DNA from: Schizophyllum amplum
Lineage: Eukaryota > Basidiomycota > Agaricomycetes > Agaricales > Schizophyllaceae
Assembly: GCA_007026445.1 (NCBI GenBank)
Contig: VDMD01000033.1
Location: 248,001-312,000, forward strand
Length of the DNA stretch: 64,000 nt
Direction of reading: 5' to 3'
The notes under the pieces are model-generated. The model was not told where the DNA came from, did not search any database, and saw only the letters and a list, made by a program, of their open reading frames with translations. Of this stretch, positions 24,323-34,987 are shown piece after piece; position 1 is the stretch's first letter, and each line of letters opens with the position of its first letter. The position numbers and the translations under genes were made by a program.

Positions 24323-25633
24323 TCAACATACATTCTCGACATCGTCCTGCGACAGCTGCGTCCCATAACAAAACATAGCCCAGTCATTACTCGTGAACAT
24401 GTGCGTCGGAAAGTGCCCATTCTGCTCCAACCAGCCTGGGATACTCTTGTTGGATTCGACGGAGTCAGGCCTGCGGGCGGGAGATGGCTGGACATTCGAC
24501 AATTTCGATGCGATACGCTGAGATCGCCGAGGGGTCTGGGGTGGGAGGACGGCCGGACGCTTCCGGGATGCACGAACAGGTCGCGCTTTGCGACGGGGCA
24601 CGGTCTCGAGCCATTGCAGCACCCGGGTACTGCCTTGCGAGTCATCCGTGCTACTCGAGGTCGCATATCCAGGTACGCGGTCATGAAAATCATCTTTCCC
24701 GCATGCGAGAGGCCAGTATCCTATCGCCTCGGATTCACTGAGGTTCTCGTCGTCGTGATCCTTTTCGGCATCGTCGATGAACCATTGTGGCGGTTTGATG
24801 GGCGAGATATCACCAAGACCCCATTGCTTCTCAAAACGCCATAGGCAAGACGTCCACGGCGTGAGGTCGATGGGGCCGCGGTTCACGGTATCGAGTATCT
24901 CTCTCGCGAACTTGCAAATCGAGACGGGATGCGAATGAGTCTCGACGACTAGATAGTCTTTAACCCATGGTGGTAGCGGTTTCCCTGTGGCTGGATGTAC
25001 GCCACCATTCCAGTCGGCGTCAGTCTGGCGTTTCATGGCGATTTGATGTGGAATGTCTCTGGCCGCAGGTGTTATGGGGATGAAGACATAGCGATATACA
25101 CCATTTGAAGGGCGAAGCTAATGAGGAAAGGTTCAAGATCTTGCAGACGCTACGGGAGAAGGTGCACTCACCGCTGTGAGAGGTCGACGAGGGGAACAGT
25201 CGTTTTCGTCACGTTCGAGGAAGCCAGCTCGTCGACTGAAGTCCATTGCCTTCATGTATGTTTGATGGGTGGGTAGGAGCACGAATTCTCCGTCAGCGTA
25301 CATATCCGCGATATCTGAACGGACTATAGACTTGTAAGTGGAATGCTCACGCGTGGCGAGGGACATGCACGCACAGAATATGTCGTTGGGAGGGCTTCGC
25401 AGGTAGTAGTCCAGACCGCCTCTCTCGAGGCCCCAAGCCCATTCCATACGAGAGATCTAATGAATATGAGTCAGTCAAGAATATGGGGACATCGCCAGGG
25501 CATATCGTACCTCCAACTCAGTGGCGTCAGTCAGAATCGTAGGGTGGATGAGACGGTATACGCTCAACCCCTTCGTATCGCCCGTCATTGCGCATTTCTT
25601 GTGAAAGTATACGTATTCAGAAGTCATATCCAT
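24323..25633 (-). CDS. Unknown protein of the duplicated MTSEY family, copy 1
   Basis: About 390 residues in three exons, not recognised. Exon 1 from MDMTSEYVYFHKKCAMTGD ends TELE; exon 2 runs from ISRMEWAWGLERGG to SPRRPLTA; exon 3 starts LRPSNGVYRYVFIPI and ends DDVENVC. The pattern C-x2-T-G, then R-S-D-I-A-D-M-Y-x2-G-E-F-V-L-L-P about 75 residues later, resembles the ends of fungal HNH_2 nuclease domains, but the catalytic histidines are not seen. That similarity is a hypothesis. The C-terminal third is basic and Ser-rich. A close, inverted copy lies at 37331-38621 with identical exon layout. Both ATGs at 25633 and 25627 fit; copy 2 supports 25627. An inverted-repeat element begins 130 bp upstream. 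Confidence 0.8.
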
Positions 25634-25762
25634 GAGGCAAGAGATGGAGACTAGGAGATGTGGCTGGAGCGAAGATGAGGGTTTGGTCCAAGACAGAAGT
25701 GGCGCTTGGACCTTGCTTGTCGAAACATCACGTGATCGCGCAAACGGACCGAGATCAAACAA
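25634..25762 (-). promoter_or_regulatory. Truncated proximal promoter of MTSEY copy 1
   Basis: Only about 130 bp separate the start from the inverted-repeat element. Its sequence matches the region just upstream of copy 2 (37195-37330), including GCGCGATCAC-TGATG and AAGCGCCACTTC. Homology stops close to the element edge. Confidence 0.5.
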
Positions 25763-25898
25763 TAGGCCTGATCAATTCTTAAATTCCGAAATTCCCACCA
25801 TAATTCCCAAACCGGAAACAGGCCGCATCCCGCGCGTCTTTCACTCTTCCTGCCACCTCTCGATGTTCCAGCCTCGCGTAAAGTGGCCGTAAATTCAC
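25763..25898 (+). repeat. Left terminal inverted repeat
   Basis: 136 bp, reverse-complementary to 26579-26714 with seven transition differences. Confidence 0.85.
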
Positions 25899-26578
25899 TG
25901 TCACCGTATTCACGTATCTCAGAAAAAGAACGACATTGATACCTCACGTCGACGCTCGCGGACGAGATACTCGAAGATGTGGGCCTGCCAGCGGTGCAAC
26001 GTCCCGCTACAAGCCATCCGTGTGTCCTGGTGCACATAGAAGATCTCTGGTGTACTTATTAAACATTTGCAAACACCATGCACGATGTCCACCCTGTCGC
26101 GAAGCTTGTGACGTGTGTGGTAGCAATACTGAGTGCCAGCCTCGTGCTACGACGTTTGGCTATGCGCTGAAGCTAATACACAGCGTCAGAAATGACCAAA
26201 ATGTATACAGCGAGTTTCTACACCTACTCAGTGCGTTGCAGGACGTTCTAATGGCCCGGAAGCAAGAACTCATGACAACGATGGTGTATGTAAGGGGATC
26301 ATGGCAGGTGAAGGACAGGATTGGGAACCAGTTTGGGCAGTAGCAGTGGCAAAGGGGACCCATACAGATAAGTACATGGTTACTTCCCAAGGTAATAGGA
26401 CGTCGGAAGAGAACAGAATGAGCGGAACGGCTGCCTACGGGACAGAATGAGGGAGAAGCCAGCGCGGCGTCACAGTCGTTTACCTTTTCCGGAACTTCGA
26501 CGACAGTCAAGTCATTGAAGCAAGTCGACTTGCAATATGGACTTCATTCTTCTTTTGAAAGACGTGCATATACTTCTT

Positions 26579-26714
26579 GTGAATTTACGACTACTTTACG
26601 CAAGGCTGGAACATCGAGAGGTGGCAGGAAGAGCGAAAGACGCGCGGGACACGGCCTGTTTCCGGTTTGGGAATTATGGTGGGAATTTCAGAATTTAAGA
26701 ATTGATCAGGCCTA
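26579..26714 (-). repeat. Right terminal inverted repeat
   Basis: 136 bp, reverse-complementary to 25763-25898; ends GATCAGGCCTA. Confidence 0.85.
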
Positions 26715-26940
26715 ATGCACATGTTGAACGCAATCCACAATGAACCCTCTCTCCGTTTTTCGGCCTCCCGTCGCAGACTTTTTGCAGCACCATTGTGCTT
26801 CCCAGCATGCGCAGTCGACGGCTTTGGCTATAATGACTAAGTTCAAAAATACCTTGCCCCGGATTTCCATTGTCATGCACACGCAACTCGAACAATGGGC
26901 GGGTTTGCCGTGAATGTCGGAGGCCATAAACCTCTCAAGC

Positions 26941-26948
26941 TATAAAAG
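26941..26948 (+). promoter_or_regulatory. TATA box of the 27.0-kb hypothetical gene
   Basis: TATAAAAG, 64 bp upstream of the ATG at 27005. Confidence 0.6.
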
Positions 26949-27004
26949 CGAAGGGTGATGACACCTTTTGCCCACCAACCTGTCTACTTGCGCCCCCCTC
27001 TCAC

Positions 27005-28563
27005 ATGCCGAACAATCCGGAACCGACCGTTGGTGTCGAGCCAGCCACTGGCGAGGGCATCGCTGAGCTCAGGACGTTTCACAAGCCTCGCCTCAGCTCT
27101 CATAATCATGACACCCCCGAAGCGCGCTCAGCGACTACTGGACGACGCCTTGACGAGTTTCTTCTCGGTCTGTACGGTCATATCCGATGCATGGCGACAG
27201 GGGAGGACAATGCGTTAATGGGTCTCGATCGCATTCATGCCCTTCCGCGATCTCTACAAAAACAGGAACCACTCAAGGTATGTTCGCTCACAAGTCCAAT
27301 CGTCGCTGCAAGGTGATAACGGGTACCAATACAGTTCGTCGTGCTCAAGATGAAGGTTGGCAAACGTATCACGCTGAAAGACGGGAAGACAGGCCGTGGT
27401 TATAACCTTGATGGTCTGGGAAACATAGATTATCGTGAGTGTGCCATCTATGTTCAATGTTCTGCACACGCTTAAGGATCTGCAGTGGACCCGACGTTAC
27501 ACCGTCGATTTGATGGGATCAATGGTCATTACGGTTCTGGGATAATATCCTTTGTGCCAGTCGATCCACCATTGGAGGAATGTGCGCGCAGATTCCTGCT
27601 GGATGGGGACCGAAGCTTTGACGAGGTACGCACAGCTCCCTCGTGCGTTATACGCCGTTTTAAGCAGCTTGACAGATGTTCCCGGAGGCGACCTTCTTAT
27701 ATCGCCTCTATGTTTACGACGGACAATCGTTCGACTATGTCGTGTACGACGAGCCAGTCAGAGGCTGTGCATACGACATAATGTCTTCTGTTCCTGCGGA
27801 GCTTGCGAAGACCGACAACGAAGACCTCACTGTGCTTGTACTATCAGACGATGTTGGCGATGGATCCCGCAACGAACCCAGCGAGGAAATCACCGTCATT
27901 CCTCTTCGTCCGTCGACCGACAACAAGCCTACCTCTTCGTCGGCAACCAGGAAACAACGCGTAGTCCACTGGCCTGGTGACGACCATCTGCTGAGAACCC
28001 ACCTCAACCCTGTTAACGCCTGCTACGACATCATATCAAAGCTCAAGTACCGCCTCTCGGATCGTGCCAACTGGTCCCCAGAGCAGAATCAACTCTACGA
28101 TATCCTTGAGCCTGCAACTCGCGGCTGGTTCCCAGAGTTCCTCGAGAATTCGACTAGGAAAAAAGCTAGCGGTGTTGACGGCGATCAAGACCCAGGAGAC
28201 GGCACTCAACGTCGTCAGCGGCGCACAAGGACAGTCCCGACCGTATCGCCAGGATCCGGCGAGACGTCGAACGTTCGAGTCACTCGTGGTTCGGCTAAAA
28301 CGAGAGCGCAGACGGACGCGGCGGCACCTGCGCGGGACCCACCTGCCACCCGGAGCAAGGCAAAAGTCGGCGCTGCAGCAGCACCTTCTGCGGGGACGAC
28401 CGCGCAGGGTGCTGGCTCCTCGAGCCGTACTGCATCTAAGTCAACACGATCTACGACGGCTAAACCTGCGACGGCTAAACCTACGACGGCTAAGGCTACG
28501 ACGGCTAAGGCCGACAAGTCAAAGAAGGGTGGAAAGACTGTTACTTTTGATCCCGGCTATTAA
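27005..28563 (+). CDS. Hypothetical protein with basic Ala/Thr/Lys-rich tail
   Basis: Four exons, all in phase, about 465 residues. It begins MPNNPEPTVGVEPATGEG. Exon 2 gives FVVLKMKVGKRITLKDGK; exon 3 YLDPTLHRRFDGINGHYGSG and SFVPVDPPLEECARRFLLDG; exon 4 starts MFPEATFLYRLYVYDGQSFD. The N-terminal half looks globular. From about residue 340 it becomes disordered and strongly basic, with a four-unit 15-bp tandem repeat (28453-28512) coding for TTAKP/TTAKA units, then KSKKGGKTVTFDPGY at the end. The lysine-rich tail would suit nuclear or chromatin-associated localisation, but no domain is recognised. A TATA box at 26941 supports the chosen ATG. Confidence 0.75.
28453..28512 (+). repeat. 15-bp coding tandem repeat, four units
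   Basis: Units of the form RCGACGGCTAARSCY in frame, coding Thr/Ala-Thr-Ala-Lys-Pro/Ala, inside the 3' end of the hypothetical gene. Confidence 0.85.
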
Positions 28564-29130
28564 GTAGTATCGTGAATGTAGGGCGAAATTCTATTAGTGA
28601 TATTTATGAAGATCATATGGTCGACGTTGGGCGCTGAGCCATATCAATAAGTGAGTCAGTGGAAAGCTACGGTCATCTGCGGCGAGACTCGTGTGCAGCA
28701 GTGGCGCGCCCAACGCCTTCTGGACCGTCATACAGTAATGCAGATCCAATTATCATTTTATCACTAGCAGACTCGCGCGCACGCTCTCGCGTCGATGCGG
28801 ATGCGCCGGTGCGTGCAGATTGAAGTCGCGAAGTAGTCAATTCTACGAATGCCTTGTTCATCGCGCGATCGCCTCAAATGCACGCTGGCTTTGTTTTAGC
28901 ACGCAATGTACATAGAATGGAGCGGAGGAATGGATAAAGATACAACAATTATTATGCCAGTAAGCTACAAGTCCCAGGCGAACTCGAGGCGATATACGAG
29001 CAATCAACGTTCAACGTTACGTTCAACGCCCGTCCTCAAACGATCATATGGGAATAACAGTGAAGTAGTTCTAACGAGCTTGAGTAGTGAGTGTCAGACA
29101 GACGAGATAAGTAAGGATGCGCATCATCAC
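28564..29130. other. Convergent 3' spacer
   Basis: 567 bp between the convergent hypothetical gene (plus) and HSP78 (minus). AT-richer; no gene, repeat or RNA recognised. Confidence 0.5.
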
Positions 29131-32100
29131 CTAAGCCCCCGCCTCCATATTATTCTCGGGGACGTTCTTATTCGCCGCCGTCGGGTCCGCATCATGATTA
29201 TCCTGGATGTCGAGATTCTCGCCATCCTCGCTAACGCGGATCTTCACCTCATCGCCGTCCCTAAGACGTTCCAATCAGCAACAGTGCGTACAACATACCC
29301 CAGCGCTGTTCCTCACCTGATAGTCCCTCTCAACAACTTTTGAGCGAGGGGGAACAGCACGTCCGTGCGCACAACCCGCGCAATCGCCCGTGCACCGTAC
29401 ACGTCCGAGTATCCCTTTGCCGCAAGCCACTCGCGCGCACGCTCGTCGACATCGATGCTAATGCGCCGGTGCGCTAGGCGCTCCGACACATCGCGCAGCC
29501 GGAGGTCGACGACCTGGAGCACACTCCCGCGCGAGAGTTTGTTGAAGACGAGCATCGCGTCGAGACGGTTGAGCAGCTCCGGCGGGAAGTACTCGCTCGT
29601 GCGCTCCAGGACCTCATCGCGCGCAGTCGCAGTCACGACGCCGTTCTCGTCGGACGCAGTCTTGTGCGCGAGGATGTCGCTGCCGAGGTTGCTGGTGAGG
29701 CAGATGATGGTGTTCTTGAAGTCGACCTTGCGGCCTTGGCTATCGGTCACGCTGCCTTCATCGAGAATTTGCAATAGAATCATTGCCACGTCCTGGTCGG
29801 TCGTGAGTATGTCACATTTAGCATGCAATGGCATCAGTTGCTCACTTTGTGCGCCTTCTCGAGCTCGTCCAGCAAGATGACAGCGTAAGGCTTTCGCCGC
29901 ACGGCTTCCGTCAACTGGCCTCCCTCCTCAAAGCCGACATAGCCAGGCGCGGCACCGATGAGGCGAGAGATCGTATGACGGTCATGGTATTCCGACATGT
30001 TGATGTTGATACTGAGAACCGTATCGTCAATACGGGTAAAGTGATGAAATTGGAGTAGTACATACAGTCCTCGCTTCTCGTCGTTGAACAGGAAGCCGGC
30101 GAGCGCCTTGCAGAGCTCAGTCTTGCCGACACCGGTGGGGCCAAGGAAGAGGAAGGAGGCGACAGGACGGTTGGGCGGTGCAAGCCCCGCGCGGCTGATG
30201 CGTACAGCATCCGAAATGGCGCTGACGACATGATCCTGCCCGACCACACGATGCCGGAGCACGTCCTCCATCTGTGACACAACGTGAGCAGGACGGTTCA
30301 CGCAGGAAAATGTACGAAACTCACATGCACGAGCTTATCTCGCTCGCCCTTGAGCAAGTTCTGCACCGGAATACCAGTCGCTTTTGCTACAACTCGAGCG
30401 ATGTCATTGGAGGTGACACGGTCGTGGAGCATCTCGAAACCATCCTCGCCCTCAGTTACAGAGGTCTTCGCGGCCTCTTCCTCCTTCGGCAGTTGCTGCT
30501 CCAGCTCCGGTATCGTCACATAGCGCAGACGCGATGCCTGTGGGACGTAAATTGTTGATGCATACAAAAAGGGGGATTTACACGCACCCTTTCGTACTCT
30601 CCTTGCCGCTGCGCGACCTCGAGCTGGTACTTTGCGTCCTCGAGCTGCTCCTTCAAGCCCTTGATACGCTCCAGCCGGTTGCGCTCGGCTTGCCAGATGT
30701 TCGTCAAGCGCGCCGCTTCGTCCCTCTTCTCCTTCAGCTCCGCCTCGACCTTGAGGCGCCGCTCCGCGCTGAACACGTCCGACTCTCCTTTCAAGCTCTC
30801 GAGCTCAATCTGGAGCGTGACAATGGAGCGATCGAGGGCCTCAAGAGCGTCGGGCTTGCTCTCTTGTGCGAGCCGGAGGGAGCTGGCGGCTTCATCGACA
30901 AGGTCGATGGCCTTGTCGGGAAGAAAGCGCTCAGAGATGTAGCGTGAGGAGTATACGGCGGCGGTCACGAGTGCGGCGTCGGATATCTCGACACCGTGGT
31001 GCACCTCGTAGCGGGGCTTCAGACCGCGCAGGATGGAGATGGTGGACTCGACGGACGGTTCGTCGATGGTGACGGGTTGAAACCGACGCTCAAGGGCAGC
31101 GTCCTTGCCGATGGTCTTGCGGTACTCGTCAGCTAGGTATATGTTAGTGTACTGCGGGGACATGGGACAAGGGCGAACGCACGGGTAGTCGCGCCTACGA
31201 GTTGCAACCCGCGCGCAAGTGCGGGCTTGATCATCTGGCCGGCGTCGATGCTGCCCTCTGCTTTGCCGAGTTGGAAGAGGGTATGGACTTCGTCGATGAA
31301 GCAAATGACGTTGCGAGCCTGCATACGTGTCAGTATAGCGGCAGCAGTCGACAAAGTCATCACGCACCTCGTCCTCAATATCCTTGATCAAAGCCTTAAA
31401 CTTCTCCTCAAACTGGCCCCGGATACCGGAGCCAGCCATGATTGCGGAGAGGTCAATGGAGAGGACGCGCTTGCCCTGCAGAGACTCTGGCACCTCCTTC
31501 GCGACAATACGACTTGCGAGTCCTTCGAGGATAGCCGTCTTGCCGACGCCAGGGGGACCGATGAGCTGAAGGGTGAAAGTTAAGGTGCGGTGAACATCCG
31601 GTGAGCAAAGAGCACGCACCACCGGGTTTGACTTCGTTCTCCGTGATAGGACTGTGAGTATGTGGTCAATGGAGCACCATACGCATTAGCAGCGAGAACG
31701 CACTCTGAATGGTACGCCGGATCTCTATAACCACATCAGCATAGAACAGCTCATGAACAAGGCCCATACTCACCCTCGTCGCGCCCTATGGTGGGGTCCA
31801 ACTTTCCGTCCTTCGCCATTTGCGTAAGGTCCACGCTCTGGCGTTGGTCAGCACTCGCTCCTGCAGATACCCACTTGATCACTCACGTATTCTTTCAACG
31901 CCTCTCCCTTCTGCTGTGGGCCCATTTTGAAGCCGGGGAACCCCATGCCCCCCTGTCCACCTCCTGGAGGTCCTTGTGCATAGTGCCGTACAGATATGGT
32001 AGGGAACCCTTGGAAGTTTGGTGCCGTTCTCGAGAAGCGGGGCGCTAGGCGAACGCTGGAGGGGAGTCCATACGCAGCGCGTCTTGGCGCAGTGCGGGTG

Positions 32101-32141
32101 ATAAGTTTCGGGATATTTCTTGTACTCAAAGCGCGTGACAT
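29131..32141 (-). CDS. HSP78: Mitochondrial Hsp78, ClpB-type AAA+ disaggregase
   Basis: ATP-driven protein disaggregase of the mitochondrial matrix, acting with mitochondrial Hsp70. About 800 residues in nine or more exons. The N-terminus [17 protein letters not shown] is basic and amphipathic, a matrix presequence, followed by a Gly/Gln-rich linker. The ClpB N-domain is absent, as in yeast Hsp78. AAA domain 1: Walker [16 protein letters not shown], Walker [14 protein letters not shown]. The middle coiled coil is long ([20 protein letters not shown]). AAA domain 2: Walker [18 protein letters not shown], Walker [12 protein letters not shown], and the pore loop [13 protein letters not shown]. 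The C-terminal D2-small segment has [19 protein letters not shown]. It ends in an acidic tail, NNMEAGA, with TAG at 29131. A heat-shock element candidate lies about 215 bp upstream. Confidence 0.96.
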
Positions 32142-32625
32142 GAAGGTAAGAAGAGAATGAAGGAGGTGGCGGCGGCCTCGACCAGCGCGTTATGAATGCG
32201 GGGAAGGATGACTCGATGAGCGCAGAAATTGCCGGAAGCTCCCCGAAAAATACCATTTACGGCAACGGGCGCCTAAACTTTGCGGCGGGTCGACGGTCAT
32301 CCACTCTTACAAGCTCTGTGAAAGGGAGAACTCCCTTACAATCTCACCCGAGCCATGGAATGTTCTTCAAGTCTTCAAGCTTCATGCTTCAAGTAGGACG
32401 CAAGCTTATGTGGCCTCCAACAGGCAAGTCTTCACTCGAGAAACCATTGACGTTGAGATGCATCCCACCGCCGCCACGTACGCACATGTCCGAGATCTCA
32501 GCAGCGGGCGGCTATCGACTCTGCACAACTGGGATGGAGAGTCTTCATATCCTGAACAGTCTCTACAGAAATACACTTTCAGTTTGAGATACAGAGAAAC
32601 AAGAAACATGGAAAGGTGCCGTATT
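32142..32625. other. HSP78 upstream region and MATE 3' flank
   Basis: 484 bp between two minus-strand genes. It holds the heat-shock element candidate at 32357 and CTTCAAG repeats beside it. No gene seen. Confidence 0.5.
32357..32366. promoter_or_regulatory. Candidate heat-shock element upstream of HSP78
   Basis: GGAATGTTCT fits nGAAnnTTCn and is followed by several TTC pentamer-like repeats to about 32392. It lies 215 bp upstream of the HSP78 ATG, in the HSP78/MATE spacer. Confidence 0.5.
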
Positions 32626-34508
32626 CTAATTATCTTCGTAAAACTCCGCCCTTGCGGCGCGCCTCTTTGCCTCTGCCTCATTTCTCTCGATGCCCTTCCG
32701 GACCTCCTTGTCCCAGTCGGTGCCCAGCCAGACAGTCAGGTACTCTCCGATGCCAACTATGAACAGTGCGACGACTTGACCGATCCAAAGTCCCTGGAGG
32801 CCGAGGGAAGTCTTGAAGGCTAGGCTGACACCCATCGGCAAGGCGAGCACGTAGTATGCGACGAGGTTGAAGACGGCGCCGAGGTGTTGACGCCCTGAAC
32901 ACGAAGGTTGAGCGGGAGGAAACATCAATTCAGAGAACACTCGCCTTGACCACGAAGCACGCCTCCGCAAGAGCCAGCCAGACCATCCGCCACCTGGAAG
33001 GAAGCGACCAGAGGCATGACTTTGCTGACGAGCGCGACCACAGCCTCGTCGTCGCTGAACAGATAGCCGAAGACCTGCATCCGTGTCAGACGTCTGATGA
33101 GGAGGGACATCCCAGCACCCACATCCTTCGTGGCGATCATCGTAACCATGACCACGACGCCGACGATCACACTCAAGAACGCAGAGGCGTGCGCGGCGTG
33201 CTTCGCCCCTGAGGCGGAGCGCGCGCCGATGAGGTTGCCAACACGGGCAGACGCCGCGACACCGATACCGAACGGCAAGGTATTCAGAACTGTCACACTT
33301 CATAAGTCTCCAACACAACATGGCGAGCTGGCGGAACACATACTCTGGTCGGTAGTCATGATCACAGACTGCGCAGCGAGCGGAAGCTCGCCGAGGCGAC
33401 CCGCTGCAAGAGCGACAATCTCGAAGGCAGCCCACTCCGTGCCAATCATAAGAATGCCGGGAAGAGCAAGCTGGAGAAAGACCAAACAGCTGGACGCATC
33501 GAAGACGGCGGCGGGCTGCAGGCCGTCCCATGTGCCATTCTTGCGATGGGCGGGCGAGAAGTAGGTAAAGGCGCAGAGGAGGAAGAAGCAGAGCCAGTAG
33601 GTGATGCAGAGCGCGACTGCGGAGCCAAAAAGTCCCAGAGACGTGTAATGGACGAAAGCGACGTTGAGGCCGATGTTCACCGGGCAGATTATGATGAGCA
33701 CGATGGTCGATAGGCTCATGATGCCTGCAGAGCGTTATTCCCATGCATAAGAAGAAATAGAATAAGGGTGTATACCTTGACATTGGAGGTACTTCTTGAG
33801 CGACTCGAAAGCAATGTAGCCCGGCGCGCCAGCAATCAAGATGCGCAGGAAGCGCTGCGTATCCCGGCTGATCACCGCAGGCTGCCCAAGGTGCAGCAGA
33901 ACCGGCTCAATCCAGAACCAAAGTAGCGCGACAGGAACAAAGAGGATACACAGAAGCACGACGCAGCGCTGGAGGTGAACCGAGAGGTCCGCGCGGCGCG
34001 TGCCACCAGTGTAAGATTGGGAACCGAGCGTGTCAAGCGCGGTGGTTCCTCCCAAGGCAATGCACCAGCCTGGACAAGCAGAGAGACGGTGGGATCAGGT
34101 GTTCTCGGACAGTGCAGAAAGCGGGCACTCGCCAGTAACGAAAGCCAGCATCAGGCTGAACGCCGCCGCGGACAGCGCCTCGGGGCTCAGCCGCCCGGCT
34201 ATGAGGATAGCCACGGTCTGGATGGAGTTTTGAAGGATGTAGGAGAGGATGACTACATGTCTAATGAGCGAGCTAGATGAGTGAGTGAACGCAGCAAGAC
34301 GCTCACCGGGGATCGAATCGCGGACCAACGAGAGAAATAACGTGACCCGGGACGGCCCTTCGGCAACCGCCGGGGGCACGCCGCCCTCGTCCTGATCTTC
34401 CACCACAGCGCCTGTCACGGTCCTCGTCGAGAACGTCTCTGTGTCCGTGGCCGCATACGTAGGCTGCGGCGTATGGGACAGCAATGGCTGCCTCGAATCA
34501 GCGGTCAT
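32626..34508 (-). CDS. MATE family multidrug/toxin extrusion transporter
   Basis: Polytopic cation:drug antiporter, about 510 residues in seven or more exons. It begins MTADSRQPLLSHTPQP with a cytosolic tail of about 65 residues. Twelve membrane segments follow, including YILQNSIQTVAILIAGRL (first MATE repeat), ALGGTTALDTLGSQSYTGG (the conserved A-L-D-T-L-x-S-Q block), MIGTEWAAFEIVALAAGRLG (second repeat) and PFGIGVAASARVGNLIGA. The C-terminus is basic and ends RRAARAEFYEDN with TAG at 32626. The start is the ATG at 34508; the frame reads further up only from a TTG. It is divergent from the agmatinase-type gene across 479 bp. It likely sits in the vacuolar or plasma membrane. The substrate cannot be read from sequence. 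Confidence 0.94.
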
Positions 34509-34987
34509 ATCGTCGAAACAGTGCGTGTCGGATGCAAAGTTCAACTTTACGAGCAGGGGTGCGCCCGATCTCCAAGGTCAATGCAAACAGGGAAAGGGCT
34601 GCTGAACTCTCCGCTCGCCCTTATAACCCCTCGTCGATGACTGGACGCCAGACCTTATCGTCGGCCGAACGTCAGCTGCGAGCGCAAACTTCATTATCGC
34701 CCGCCTCGCGGCCAACTCTTTCGCCTCACGGCCAACGCGCGGCCGACCACGCCTCGGGAGCGTCAACTCAGTCCGACCCCTTCTTCCTTATCTCTCCCGA
34801 CTTTTGTATGGACTTGGAGGCCGAAGCGGGGCCGCTGCGCGTCAAGCATCCTCCTCGCCGCTAATATTTGCCGTCATCGCGGATGCGCGGCTTGGGCGTC
34901 GGCGAGCCCCTCTTGCGCCCCAGACTACCCGCGTATAAAAGACGAGGGGGGCTTGGGCGATATCTCCCACGTCGATATCCAACTACG
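34509..34987. promoter_or_regulatory. Bidirectional promoter, MATE/agmatinase
   Basis: 479 bp between divergent starts. The plus-side gene has TATAAAA at 34934-34940; no clear TATA for the minus-side gene. Confidence 0.45.
34934..34940 (+). promoter_or_regulatory. TATA box of the agmatinase-type gene
   Basis: TATAAAA, about 50 bp upstream of the ATG at 34988. Confidence 0.65.

Larger units (their letters stand above)
25763..26714. mobile_element. 952-bp non-autonomous inverted-repeat element (MITE-like)
   Basis: Terminal inverted repeats of 136 bp at 25763-25898 and 26579-26714 begin TAGGCCTGATC at both outer ends. The arms are about 95% identical with seven differences, all transitions. 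If the outer TA is a target duplication, this fits a TA-inserting (Tc1/mariner-like) deletion derivative. The 680-bp interior has no credible transposase; its longest open frame (25936-26343) shows no known motif. It sits in the promoter of MTSEY copy 1. Confidence 0.75.

Noticed and set aside
25936..26343. 135-codon frame inside the inverted-repeat element as a transposase
   Set aside because: No DDE-type or other transposase motif and no codon structure; the element is better read as non-autonomous.
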